Counted from the first letter of the stretch, positions 25,500-34,840 are shown. The stretch: DNA of 64,000 nucleotides from Bacteroidota bacterium (GCA_016866355.1 VGMN01000001.1:1-64000), one strand, 5' to 3'. Translations and numbers: made by a program. Notes: generated from the letters alone by a model not told the origin.

Positions 25500-27563
25500 A
25501 TGAAATTAGGAATTGATATTGGCGGAACATTTACTGACCTAGTTTTGCTGGAGCCCAGTTCCGGCCAATTATTTTTTGGAAAAACACTTACTACTTACCC
25601 TGATCCGACACTTGGTATTCTGAATGGTTTAAAGGAACTCATGTCTTTGCATGGGAAATCAGTGGCAGAAGTAAATACCATAATTCACGGAACCACACTT
25701 GTCACAAATGCCATAATAGAGCGTAAGGGGGCACTAACTGCATTATTAACTACGGCAGGATTTGAGGATGTGTTAGAAATAGGGCGTGAGATGCGGTATG
25801 ATATCTATGATATTTTTATTCGCATGCCCTCACCGCTTGTTCCCGCAGCATTGCGAAAAGGAATCAAAGAGCGGGTAGATGCTTCAGGAAGAATTTTAGA
25901 TTCACTAAACGAGGTCGAAGTGATTGAGACTTTAAAAGCGTTGGTAAAAAAAGGAGTGCGTGCGGTGGCTATTTCACTTTTGCATTCATATGCAAATCCC
26001 TCCCATGAAAAAAAAATCGGTAAAATCATACGATCGCAATTTCCAACTCTTTCCTTCTCGCTGAGCTCAGAAATAATGCCCGAAATCAGAGAATATGAAC
26101 GCACCAGCGCAACTGTAATGAATGCCTATGTTCAACCACTTACCGGCCACTATCTTTCTCAGCTGAAAGCTATTTTATTTGACACTGGCTTTAAAGGGCA
26201 ACTGCACATCATGAATTCCGCCGGACGACTTACCACTGTTCAGGGAGCCTGTAAAGCCCCCATTCAGTTACTGGAGAGCGGACCTGCCGGTGGAACCATG
26301 GCCGGTGTTTTTTACGGAGAATTATTGAAGAAAAAAAATCTGTTGGCATTTGATATGGGTGGTACCACTGCCAAGGCATCAATCATTCGCAACGGGCAAC
26401 CCGAGATCACCAACCATTTTGAGGCGGCCAGAGAAAAGAGGTTTAAAAAGGGCAGCGGTCTTCCTGTTCGTATACCGGTTATTGATATGATTGAAATTGG
26501 TGCAGGCGGAGGTAGTATAACTAGCGTCAATCACCTCGGGTTGCTTACAGTTGGGCCTAAGAGTGCTGCTTCTGAACCCGGCCCCGCCTGTTACAACAGG
26601 GGTGGGGAGCTGCCAACTGTTACTGATGCCGACTTGGTACTTGGCTTTCTAAACGAAAGTTATTTTTTAGGAGGCACCATGCAACTTAAACGTGAAAAAG
26701 CACGAGCAGCCATCAAAAAACATATTGCCTCCCCGCTGGGTATTTCTATTGAGGAAGCCGCCTGGGGGATACATCGGTTGGTGAATGATAACATGGCCAA
26801 TGCAGCACGTGTCCACATCATCGAAAAAGGGCTTGATCCCCGTTTGTTCTCCATGATGGCTTTTGGTGGTGCAGGACCGGTACACGCCTACCATGTTGCC
26901 CAGCAACTGAACGCCCCCCAGCTAATCATTCCCGCTGGTGCGGGGGTGCTCAGTGCTATGGGCTTTTTAGTGAGTCCTATCGCAACTGAGGAAATTACCA
27001 GTTATATCAGCACCCTACAACAAATTAATTGGACACACCTGCAAAAGAAACTAGATGGTATGAATAAAAAAGGCAGACAGTTTCTCAAAAAGGCTGGGAT
27101 ACCAAACACCCGAATGAGTATGAAGGTACTGGCTGATATGCGGTATGCAGGGCAGGGGCATGAGATCAGCGTTTCTCTACCTGGCATTAAATTATCCGAA
27201 GCCTCAATTCCTACAATTACCCGTGCTTTCAAAGAGGAATATCGATTGCGTTATGGAAGAGATATGGAAGGAATACCCATAGAGGCAGTTACCTGGAGGG
27301 TGCTTGTAAGTGGACCTCTTACAACACTTCACCCTAAACAGTCAGTTGTTGGGAAGCATACGCTTCCCTTGAAAGGGAAAAGAAAGGTATTTTGGGGTAA
27401 GAAGTATGTTGACACGCCTATATATGATCGTTATTTGTTAAAGCCTGGACAACGAATTCAGGGTCCGTGTATAATTGAAGAGTTTGAAAGTACAACCATC
27501 GTGGGCGAAAAAGGTATCGTTTCCTGCGATAAGTACAATAACCTAATTATGGAGCTATTATGA
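25500..27563 (+). CDS. hyuA: Hydantoinase/oxoprolinase alpha subunit (HyuA-like)
   Basis: A 687-aa protein with the actin-like ATPase motif DIGGTFTD at residues 5-12, a second phosphate motif LAFDMGGTTAK, and the C-terminal ESTTIVGEKG region. HyuA works with HyuB in ATP-driven opening of cyclic amides (5-oxoproline, N-methylhydantoin) and in acetone/acetophenone carboxylation. The partner hyuB is at 27976, separated by a small exported protein. ATP-dependent lactam opening would suit a pyrrolinone ring; that choice among family reactions is inference. Confidence 0.88.
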   Translation: MKLGIDIGGTFTDLVLLEPSSGQLFFGKTLTTYPDPTLGILNGLKELMSLHGKSVAEVNTIIHGTTLVTNAIIERKGALTALLTTAGFEDVLEIGREMRYDIYDIFIRMPSPLVPAALRKGIKERVDASGRILDSLNEVEVIETLKALVKKGVRAVAISLLHSYANPSHEKKIGKIIRSQFPTLSFSLSSEIMPEIREYERTSATVMNAYVQPLTGHYLSQLKAILFDTGFKGQLHIMNSAGRLTTVQGACKAPIQLLESGPAGGTMAGVFYGELLKKKNLLAFDMGGTTAKASIIRNGQPEITNHFEAAREKRFKKGSGLPVRIPVIDMIEIGAGGGSITSVNHLGLLTVGPKSAASEPGPACYNRGGELPTVTDADLVLGFLNESYFLGGTMQLKREKARAAIKKHIASPLGISIEEAAWGIHRLVNDNMANAARVHIIEKGLDPRLFSMMAFGGAGPVHAYHVAQQLNAPQLIIPAGAGVLSAMGFLVSPIATEEITSYISTLQQINWTHLQKKLDGMNKKGRQFLKKAGIPNTRMSMKVLADMRYAGQGHEISVSLPGIKLSEASIPTITRAFKEEYRLRYGRDMEGIPIEAVTWRVLVSGPLTTLHPKQSVVGKHTLPLKGKRKVFWGKKYVDTPIYDRYLLKPGQRIQGPCIIEEFESTTIVGEKGIVSCDKYNNLIMELL

Positions 27564-27976
27564 AAAAAAATCTAATTTTTTTGATAATATATTTTCTTCC
27601 AGGAATAGTTTTTTCACAGTCCGCCAGGGAAATTTTGCAGTTGACGGTAGCTGCATCCGGTGGAAGTCTATGGCAACAACCGAAAACATTGGAGCTACAT
27701 GGTACGGCTTTATTTACACCATATGGAAAGTATGACTATGGCAGCCAAAAGCAATTAGATACTTATTCAATGTACCGCATATTTCCAGGTGATAACAAAG
27801 CTGCACACCAGGCAAATGGAAAAATCAGGTTTGATGCCGCAATTGGCGAACAGGTTTTCATGCAACCGCGGAGGGTGAGATTATTTTTTGATGGTGTACG
27901 GTGGATGGAAATTCATTGGGAGAAGAATTCCGTTAATCAGCCTATTGCTGATGAAGTTTTTTCACTGGCAAAGTAA
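27560..27976 (+). CDS. Small exported protein of unknown function
   Basis: A 138-aa protein with a signal peptide (about residues 1-20, ending VFSQS). I do not recognise the family. The mature part, QLTVAASGGSLWQQPKTLELHGTALF then IRFDAAIGEQVFMQPRRVRLFFDG, has the alternating pattern of beta strands and looks like the N-terminal half of a larger LolA-like exported protein, so it may be a shortened version. It overlaps hyuA by four bases and touches hyuB by one, so it is translationally coupled between the two subunits. Confidence 0.6.
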   Translation: MKKNLIFLIIYFLPGIVFSQSAREILQLTVAASGGSLWQQPKTLELHGTALFTPYGKYDYGSQKQLDTYSMYRIFPGDNKAAHQANGKIRFDAAIGEQVFMQPRRVRLFFDGVRWMEIHWEKNSVNQPIADEVFSLAK

Positions 27977-29574
27977 TGACAATGAGAAGGAAAAAATCAC
28001 TGAAACGTTTTGATGCCATTGAATTGAGTATTCTCTGGAGCCGCCTCATTTCATTGGTGGATGAAGCAGGAACTACATTACAAAGAACAGCCTTTTCGTC
28101 AGTAACACGCGAGAGTGCGGATTTTGCTGTAGTGTTAATGGATTCTGGAGGTCAGTCTATTGCTCAAAGTAGCGTAAGCGTACCTTCCTTTCTAGGTGTG
28201 ATGCCTTTTTTGGTCAAGGCACTGATTAAGGATTATTTTCCTTTGTCTGTATGGAAGGAGGGAGATGTAGTTATTACAAATGACCCCTGGTTATGTGCGG
28301 GGCATAAGCCTGACATCGGGATTGTTACCCCCATCTTTCGAAAGAAACGGCTCATCGGATTTATAGGTTCCATTGCACATTCTCCGGACATCGGTGGAAC
28401 TCTTTGGGGTGCTGGAGCTAAAGATTTTTATGAGGAAGGTTTATACATCCCGCCAATGAGACTTTTTGATAAGGGGGTAAAAAATGAAACAATTTTTTCA
28501 CTGATCGCTTCAAATGTGAGGGCACCAGGGCAAACCATCGGTGATATTTTGGCACAGGTGGCTGCCAACGACCAAGGTATTCGGGGATTACACAGAGTGA
28601 TGGATGAAAGCTTGCTTGATGAAATTGATGAGTTGGGCGAAAGCATTATACAATCCTCTGAAAAAGCCATGCGCGATGCAATTCGCAAAGCACCCGATGG
28701 AATTTACAAGTCAGTTTATCAGGCAGATGGTGATGGAATCAAGGAACCTATTCAGTTCGTTTGTACTTTAACCATTCAGGGGGATGAGATTGAAGTGGAT
28801 TATGCAGGCACATCTCCCGCGCATTCACTGGCAATTAATGCGGTATTGAACTATGTTTTTGCCTACACAGCTTACCCTATAAAATGTATTTTTAGTCCGG
28901 AGGTTCCCAATAACGAGGGCAGTTTTAGACCCATTCGTGTTTCGGCCCCCGAAGGTTGCCTGCTTAATGCAAAAAAGCCTTCCCCGTTAGGAGCGCGAAA
29001 TGTGACAGGAAACTTATTGCATGGACCAGTGGTCAAAGCCTTGTCACTAGCGGTTCCCGATCAGGTGCAGGCTGATTGCGGAGCAGCTGTATGGGTAATG
29101 GTATTAAGTGGCAAAAGAGAAGATGGTTCGGAATACGTAGAATATCTCTTCCTTGCAGGAGGCTATGGAGGAAGAAAAGGATTAGCGGGTCCCCCCACAC
29201 TGTGCTATCCGACAAATGTGGCGAATGTGCCTGTGGAAGTTTTCGAGCACGATGCACCCGTATTGGTGACTGAAAAAAGTCTCATAAGGGGAAGCGGAGG
29301 TAATGGTGAATACCCCGGGGGGGAGGGTCAACGATTTGCCTATAGGAATATAGGTGCTCTCCCCATTCATATAAGTAATGTAACGGAAAAAATCAATCAT
29401 CAGGCCTATGGATTATTAGGGGGTTTTCAAGGTAAGAAAGGAAATTTATATGTACGAACAGCCGCAGGTGAAAAACGATTTACTCCACCAAAAGGTCATG
29501 ACTACCTCCAACCGGGCGAAGAACTGGTTATGGAATTACCTGGTGGAGGTGGTTATGGAAGGCCAAAAGGATAA
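27976..29574 (+). CDS. hyuB: Hydantoinase/oxoprolinase beta subunit (HyuB-like)
   Basis: A 532-aa HyuB-type subunit: an N-terminal DEAGTTLQRTAFSSVTRESADFAVVL, VVITNDPWLCAGHKPDIGIVTPIF, and a C-terminal ELPGGGGYGRP. It forms the catalytic partner of HyuA at 25500. Both subunits are full length, so the complex should be functional. Alternative starts are the two Met codons at positions 1 and 3. Confidence 0.88.
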   Translation: MTMRRKKSLKRFDAIELSILWSRLISLVDEAGTTLQRTAFSSVTRESADFAVVLMDSGGQSIAQSSVSVPSFLGVMPFLVKALIKDYFPLSVWKEGDVVITNDPWLCAGHKPDIGIVTPIFRKKRLIGFIGSIAHSPDIGGTLWGAGAKDFYEEGLYIPPMRLFDKGVKNETIFSLIASNVRAPGQTIGDILAQVAANDQGIRGLHRVMDESLLDEIDELGESIIQSSEKAMRDAIRKAPDGIYKSVYQADGDGIKEPIQFVCTLTIQGDEIEVDYAGTSPAHSLAINAVLNYVFAYTAYPIKCIFSPEVPNNEGSFRPIRVSAPEGCLLNAKKPSPLGARNVTGNLLHGPVVKALSLAVPDQVQADCGAAVWVMVLSGKREDGSEYVEYLFLAGGYGGRKGLAGPPTLCYPTNVANVPVEVFEHDAPVLVTEKSLIRGSGGNGEYPGGEGQRFAYRNIGALPIHISNVTEKINHQAYGLLGGFQGKKGNLYVRTAAGEKRFTPPKGHDYLQPGEELVMELPGGGGYGRPKG

Positions 29575-29604
29575 TTTTGATTATTTTTCAAAAAAAAAGA
29601 ACTT

Positions 29605-30804
29605 ATGTCTTATCAGCTCCCTCCTGTATGGACAAAATTGCAGCAACATGCTGTATTTCCTGAATTTAATCATGATGAAAGAGCCAGATACAATTTTCTT
29701 GCTAATCTAAATCGATATGTGAGCACCGTGATTGCTCCGGGTAATAAACTGGCTTACGATAGAAGAGTAGAGCCCAACTTTGTGAAAGAGCATGACCGAA
29801 GTTTTAAAGATAGGTTTGAACTTGGTGAAGCCATGAAGCAAGATTCCATTTATCAGATGTGGGCAGCACTCCGCAGGAGTACTATGGAAATGCGACAACA
29901 AAATGGCAGAGCGGTGGTATTAAGGCAGGCGGAACAACTTGCTTCGAAAGTAGCAGAACTACTCAAGGGCAATGATAGCTTACAACTAAAGGATGATTTC
30001 ATGGTTCCACCGTACCTCACTCATGTTGATAACCATTTGATGCCTGGAAGTTATCATACAGAATATTTTTCGGGTGATGTTTCCAACGCAGCAAATTATG
30101 ACAGTGGTTTGTTTGTTACTAGCGGTGGTATGTTGGGAAGTCTTACCGATGGAGGAGGTCGAGCCATTGCAGCATGGGTAAAAGAAACTTATCCGAATTT
30201 CCATCCTAAAAGAATTATGGATGTTGGTTGCGGGTTGGGACATAATACACTTCCAATTGCGCAGGCTTTTCCCAACGCGGTAGTGATTGGAATTGATGCT
30301 GGGACTCCTATGTTGAGGTACGGAGCTGCCAGAGCTCACTCACTGGGTGTACATAACGTAAAATTTATCCAGGCTGATGCTGCCGACATGAAAGAGTTTA
30401 CCGATGAAAGCTTTGATTGGGTACAGACTACCATGTTTCTTCACGAGACGGGCGGAAAATCTATACATGCCATTTTTAATGAGATCAAACGGATCTTAAA
30501 AAATGGCGGACTCAATCTCCATATTGAACAACCTCAGTATACCTCTGACATGAGTATGTATGAGCAATTCATGCGCGACTGGGATGCTTATTATAATGCA
30601 GAGCCATTCTGGGGGCATATGCATGATCTAGCTCCTGTAGATCTGATGGAGGAGGCAGGTGTACCCAGAGATAAGTTTATGCAGGTAGGGGTGAAGGCTA
30701 TCAATGACCTGGATAAAAATAAACGAGATGGTAAGGTCACGGAGGACTACGGTCGGAGTCCAATATGGAATGTTTTTGGTGGATGGAAATCTGCTACTAA
30801 TTAA
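29605..30804 (+). CDS. Class I SAM-dependent methyltransferase
   Basis: A 399-aa protein whose second half is a Rossmann-fold methyltransferase, with SAM motif I at about 206-213 (DVGCGLGH), an acidic motif II (VIGIDAGTPML), and FDWVQTTMFLHETGG as motif IV. The first 200 residues are an extra domain that I do not recognise. Methylation would be odd in a pure catabolic route, so it may modify the substrate, act on a toxic intermediate, or be repurposed. Nothing identifies the acceptor. Confidence 0.82.
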   Translation: MSYQLPPVWTKLQQHAVFPEFNHDERARYNFLANLNRYVSTVIAPGNKLAYDRRVEPNFVKEHDRSFKDRFELGEAMKQDSIYQMWAALRRSTMEMRQQNGRAVVLRQAEQLASKVAELLKGNDSLQLKDDFMVPPYLTHVDNHLMPGSYHTEYFSGDVSNAANYDSGLFVTSGGMLGSLTDGGGRAIAAWVKETYPNFHPKRIMDVGCGLGHNTLPIAQAFPNAVVIGIDAGTPMLRYGAARAHSLGVHNVKFIQADAADMKEFTDESFDWVQTTMFLHETGGKSIHAIFNEIKRILKNGGLNLHIEQPQYTSDMSMYEQFMRDWDAYYNAEPFWGHMHDLAPVDLMEEAGVPRDKFMQVGVKAINDLDKNKRDGKVTEDYGRSPIWNVFGGWKSATN

Positions 30805-30831
30805 GAATTGACTTTTTTAAAATTAGATGAT

Positions 30832-31251
30832 ATGAAAACAGAGTTAAGTGGATCCCATGCGGGTGCTTCCATTTCTGAAACCTCACCAGTAGATACAATG
30901 AATGATATTGTGATGGCAGGAAATAAAAGTAAGGGGGGGCGCCCTTATTTTTTAGAAGATCCTGCTGTTGAGCGTGTACTTAATATTTCCATGGCTATTG
31001 CTGCCGACCTTGCTGTCTTGCATGAAAGACTTGATACGATTGAAAGATTGTTAGAGGCAAGGGGTCACCTAAGCAGAAAAGATATTGAGGCATTTGTACC
31101 CGATGATTCTGTTGCTGAGGAAAGACAAACCTGGCATGCTCGCTTCAGTGCCCGCATTCTGCGGATTATACAACAAGAAGTTGAAGCAGTAGCCAAGCCA
31201 GAAAATAATGTGCCTATGCGCACCATCGCAGATGAGATTAATGAAATGTAA
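30832..31251 (+). CDS. Hypothetical protein, cytoplasmic
   Basis: About 139 aa from ATG 30832; an in-frame TTG at 30808 is less likely. No signal peptide or membrane segment. The middle is rich in helical heptads (ERVLNISMAIAADLAVLHERLDTIERLLEARG), which suggests a coiled coil. I do not recognise it. Its position between a methyltransferase and a SnoaL-like gene suggests a small accessory or scaffold protein. Confidence 0.6.
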   Translation: MKTELSGSHAGASISETSPVDTMNDIVMAGNKSKGGRPYFLEDPAVERVLNISMAIAADLAVLHERLDTIERLLEARGHLSRKDIEAFVPDDSVAEERQTWHARFSARILRIIQQEVEAVAKPENNVPMRTIADEINEM

Positions 31252-31282
31252 TAAATTTTCACCTTGCTGTAATCTTTGAAAA

Positions 31283-31729
31283 ATGATGCAATCTCCTGTT
31301 GCTGCCATTAACGATCATTATAGGGTAATAATTGAAAAAGACCTAAGTGGAATTTTATCCAAATATGTTGCTGATGAACAAACCTATGTTGTGTTGGAAG
31401 GTCCAAGGCTTACCTCAAAGGGATACACTAAAGTAAGTAAGGGTTGGAGTGATTTTTGTCTTTCTCCCATTCAGCTTAATTGTGTTGATTGGGTTGAAGG
31501 TCCTTATGCTGAGCAGTCAGCTGAAATGTCATGGGTGAGTGGGGTCATTCGTTTACAAGTTCAAATAAGTAATCAAACTTTTTATAACATTTTCAGGGCA
31601 AGTTTTGTGTTGGTACGTAAAGCAGATCAGTGGCTGATTCACCATGAACACATATCCATCGTACATCCTGACCCCTATGGTATAGGTGATTGGCTAAAGC
31701 AGTCCACACCTCTCCCCGAAACATCTTAG
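31283..31729 (+). CDS. SnoaL/NTF2-like fold protein
   Basis: A 148-aa protein with the cone-shaped NTF2-like pattern: an N-terminal helix (INDHYRVIIEKDLSGILSKYV), strands, then VRKADQWLIHHEHIS. Family members include polyketide cyclases, dehydratases and isomerases, and many have no known activity. There is no signal peptide. It lies eight bases before the MFS gene. Confidence 0.7.
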   Translation: MMQSPVAAINDHYRVIIEKDLSGILSKYVADEQTYVVLEGPRLTSKGYTKVSKGWSDFCLSPIQLNCVDWVEGPYAEQSAEMSWVSGVIRLQVQISNQTFYNIFRASFVLVRKADQWLIHHEHISIVHPDPYGIGDWLKQSTPLPETS

Positions 31730-31737
31730 AAAAAAAT

Positions 31738-32961
31738 ATGAACGAAAAGGTAGGTAGAAAGGCAATCGTCGGAGTAATAGTTTCTGCACTTGGTTTTTTT
31801 GTGGATTTGTATGATATCATCATTTTCAGTGCGGAGAGAGTAGACAGCTTCAGCTCTTTATCAATTCCGGAGTCAGACTGGCCTACTCATACTAGAGATA
31901 TTTTAAATGCCCAAATGCTCGGCATGCTGATTGGTGGTTTTCTTTGGGGAACTATCGGAGACAAAATGGGACGATTGAAAGTTTTATTTGGCTCGATATT
32001 GGTGTATAGCATTTTTACACTTTTGAATGCTTTCGTAAAAGACGTAGACAGTTATATGTGGTGTAGATTTTTGGCCGGTCTTGGGTTAGCGGGAGAGTTG
32101 GGAGCAGGCATTACGTTAGTTAGTGAGCAAATGCCTGGAAAATTTAGAGGAATGGCAGTTGCGTTGGTAGGTGGAATAGGTATGCTTGGAGCTGTAACTG
32201 CGGGTATTATCGCTACATTTTTTAGTTGGCAAACTAGTTTCATAATTGGTGGTTTACTAGGGATCGTGTTGTTGCTGCTGCGTTTCAGCGTAGTGGAGAG
32301 TGGACTTTTTACGGGAATGGGATCAAAGCAAGTAGCAAAAGGTGATTTCAGTATTATATTGAGAAGCCGAAATAGATCTTGGAAATTTCTTTGTGTTTTA
32401 CTTGTTGGTATGCCCGGTTGGTTTGCTACCGGAGTTCTAATCACCTTTACCAGAGAAATTGCAGGCAGTATGGGAATGACAACATTGCCAGTAGCAGCTA
32501 CAGTAATAACATTCAATTTTCTCGGCTTCGCATTCGGAGATCCACTCTGTGGTTTTTTGAGTCAATACTTAAAAAGTAGAAAGAAGGCTATATTTATATT
32601 TCTTGCCTCTTATAGTTTTTTTATTGCTTTATTTTTTCTTTTTGCAAGTCAATCAATTTTCCTATACTATCTTTTATTTGCGTTTATGGGTCTCAGTGTC
32701 GGCTTTACTATCATGTTACTTACACTTACCGCAGAGCAATTTGGTACCAATATTAGGACTTTGGTAACCAGTTCTGCTCTTAATCTCATTAGAGGTTGGG
32801 TCATCCCCTTGAGTTTCGCCTTTCAATGGGGGGCAGTCTGGTTCAATGGGAATTATTATTACAGTGCAATCTTGATTGCGACCGCAGCCTTGGCTATTGC
32901 ATTTTTTGCCCTCTCGCAATTAGAGGAAACCTATCACAAGAATCTCGATTTTTATGAGTAG
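31738..32961 (+). CDS. Major facilitator superfamily transporter (second)
   Basis: A 407-aa MFS permease from ATG 31738; the upstream TTG at 31690 lies inside the preceding gene. The motif GTIGDKMGRLKVL after the second segment and GLGLAGELGAGITLVSEQMP in the fourth to fifth segments resemble the metabolite:H+ symporter branch that carries aromatic acids and organic acids. Last gene of the cluster, followed by an IS remnant. With the other MFS protein at 6654 the cluster has two inner-membrane routes. Confidence 0.82.
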   Translation: MNEKVGRKAIVGVIVSALGFFVDLYDIIIFSAERVDSFSSLSIPESDWPTHTRDILNAQMLGMLIGGFLWGTIGDKMGRLKVLFGSILVYSIFTLLNAFVKDVDSYMWCRFLAGLGLAGELGAGITLVSEQMPGKFRGMAVALVGGIGMLGAVTAGIIATFFSWQTSFIIGGLLGIVLLLLRFSVVESGLFTGMGSKQVAKGDFSIILRSRNRSWKFLCVLLVGMPGWFATGVLITFTREIAGSMGMTTLPVAATVITFNFLGFAFGDPLCGFLSQYLKSRKKAIFIFLASYSFFIALFFLFASQSIFLYYLLFAFMGLSVGFTIMLLTLTAEQFGTNIRTLVTSSALNLIRGWVIPLSFAFQWGAVWFNGNYYYSAILIATAALAIAFFALSQLEETYHKNLDFYE

Positions 32962-32971
32962 ATCAGAATCT

Positions 32972-33178
32972 TCATTTTTGAAGTATACTGGTAAGGGCAG
33001 AGTTGCCACATCTCGTGTACAAACATGGTTTTCTTTTCCAAAGCTCTGCAATGGAGTATTCCCCTCGCTGGGCCTCCATTACGATTACTAACTTTTGTTC
33101 TGAAGAAAAAAGACGCCTTGTCTTGCGGCGGATCTCTTTGATGAAGTTCTCTGTAGATTGTTTAGGCCGCTGTTCCAT
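32972..33178 (-). pseudogene. IS3-family transposase OrfA remnant
   Basis: A 68-codon frame whose first 45 residues (RRKTRRLFSSEQKLVIVMEA, then RGEYSIAEL) are the helix-turn-helix start of IS3-type OrfA proteins. The frame then leaves the family pattern and stops. No OrfB is present. It marks an old IS insertion or recombination scar exactly where the catabolic cluster ends and the AT-rich metal module begins. Confidence 0.7.
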
Positions 33179-33214
33179 GTCATTATTGGTTTAATTGTTA
33201 ATGATGGGAACTCT

Positions 33215-33240
33215 CTACTAATTTAGACTATATTTAGTAG
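33215..33240. repeat. Imperfect palindrome
   Basis: Arms CTACTAA (33215-33221) and TTAGTAG (33234-33240) separated by 12 bp, in the gap between the IS remnant and the PepSY gene. It differs from the MarR-type operators. It could be part of a degraded IS end or an operator; nothing decides. Confidence 0.35.
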
Positions 33241-33349
33241 TTTGGAAGGAGAATTCGACAAATACAGCTCTGGTAAATACCAGAATAATGAAAGTATTCA
33301 ACCAAGTTTATTGTATAAGGATTTTGAAAAATAACTTATTAATTTCAGT

Positions 33350-34840
33350 TCATTTTCTTATTCGAAATAGTTTTTTATAGGTCAAAATTGCTCCGGTAAT
33401 ACTCAATAGTGTAACACCAACTAGGAATAGAATAACAACAATATCCCATAAAGGTCGTTTATCTCTTAAAATTGCAAAATCAAAACTATGAAGTCCATGA
33501 TAAATCCATCGCTCCAATCTATTTTTTTGGTCTATTTTCATCAACACTTGATGACTTACTGGGTCAACATATAAGGCTGTTTTTTCAGGATTATCTAATT
33601 CAAATTTGTAAACAGGTAATATTGATTTATTTGTTCTAGAATAATAATAATCATCGTAAGTATGCATAACTTCCCGATTAACAATTGTACATTGAGGAAA
33701 AATTACTTTAATTTTCTGCTCATAAATTTTGAATTTTTCAGAATCTTGGGTAATTCTCAATTTTTTACCAAAAATAATAGAGTTAGAAAAAGAAGCACTT
33801 TTTACTACTGCTACAACATTTCTATTAAATTCCTTAAAATCAATTTCTAAACAGTTTTTTGTATTCTTTATTTTATCCTTAAACGTTATAAAATTTGTTT
33901 GATTAAAAGCCGTTTTCAAAGTATTATTTCCCGTCCAAATTTTCATTTGATCTTCAGAAAGATTATCTTCAGGACTCCACTTTATGGGGTTCATAGAAAA
34001 TAAACCACTTAAAACCCACGTAAAAGTGAATAGACCAAAGGTAAAACCTAAATAATGATGCCATTTGAACCACTTTTTCTTATAGGGTGTTATGAGTTGA
34101 TTTCTTTTTCGGGCAATTAAAAACCGATTAATCCCTAACACAATACCTGCAATAGATAGAAGTACACCAATAAATGATAGAGTAATAACAATAAACCGCC
34201 AAAGTGGTGTATTAATTCGAATATCTTTGAAATAAAGCCAATGTGGTATTGCTCCCAACCAAGCCCAGACTTTATCAGAAAAATCTAACTTTTGTAAAAC
34301 CTCACCCGTTTTTGATGAAACATACCAAACAGTCCCTTCATTATCATTAATATCAACACGAAAAATAGGCATATGTGGCAAATAACGTGTTCTAGGAATC
34401 CATTGGTCTAATTCAGTAATCGTTTCTATTTTACAATCTACAGTTTCTGTTTTATAATAATCATATAAAATTGATCTTACATCATTTTCATCGTATGTTA
34501 GCTTTTCTCCTATTTTATTTGCCGTGAAATTGAAAACGCTTTCATCCAAGGTTTCAATGTTAAAAACAGCTTGTTTGTTGATATGAATCAATTTGAGTGC
34601 CTTAATCGAATCCATATCAATAAAAGATTCAATATTTGAAGGGTAGGAAACCATTGACAAATCAATTGATTTATTTAGTTTAGCTCTGTCTTCTTCTGAA
34701 ACTGAGGGGAAACTTTTGTACATCATTACAAAGCCGGAGAGACACCAAATCACAAAAAGTAAGCAAAGGAAAAAGCCAAGAAGGCGGTGTATTTTAACCA
34801 CCGCCTTCAAAAGATTTTTACTATTCACTCTATACTGCAT
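33350..34840 (-). CDS. PepSY-associated membrane protein (reductase-like)
   Basis: A 496-aa protein with four predicted membrane segments (about 15-37, 200-225, 260-280, 465-487) and periplasmic PepSY-type domains between them (for example TRYLPHMPIFRVDINDNEGTV). In Bacteroidota and Proteobacteria such proteins often follow TonB receptors and are thought to reduce or release metal from imported chelates. The start overlaps the receptor's stop by one base (TAATG), so the pair is co-translated. AT-rich like the rest of this module. Confidence 0.8.
   Translation of the reverse strand: MQYRVNSKNLLKAVVKIHRLLGFFLCLLFVIWCLSGFVMMYKSFPSVSEEDRAKLNKSIDLSMVSYPSNIESFIDMDSIKALKLIHINKQAVFNIETLDESVFNFTANKIGEKLTYDENDVRSILYDYYKTETVDCKIETITELDQWIPRTRYLPHMPIFRVDINDNEGTVWYVSSKTGEVLQKLDFSDKVWAWLGAIPHWLYFKDIRINTPLWRFIVITLSFIGVLLSIAGIVLGINRFLIARKRNQLITPYKKKWFKWHHYLGFTFGLFTFTWVLSGLFSMNPIKWSPEDNLSEDQMKIWTGNNTLKTAFNQTNFITFKDKIKNTKNCLEIDFKEFNRNVVAVVKSASFSNSIIFGKKLRITQDSEKFKIYEQKIKVIFPQCTIVNREVMHTYDDYYYSRTNKSILPVYKFELDNPEKTALYVDPVSHQVLMKIDQKNRLERWIYHGLHSFDFAILRDKRPLWDIVVILFLVGVTLLSITGAILTYKKLFRIRK

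Noticed and set aside
32052-32516. 154-codon frame opposite the second MFS gene
   Set aside because: Antisense to a transmembrane protein with clear MFS motifs; the proline-rich product is an artefact.
526-32961. Leucine biosynthesis or classic pyrimidine degradation as the function of the cluster
   Set aside because: No leuA/leuB or beta-ureidopropionase/dihydropyrimidine dehydrogenase partners are present, and the hydratases are duplicated and diverged.
526-32961. Clostridial-type nicotinate fermentation via dimethylmaleate
   Set aside because: The cobalamin-dependent mutase, nicotinate dehydrogenase and dimethylmalate lyase of that route are not encoded here.
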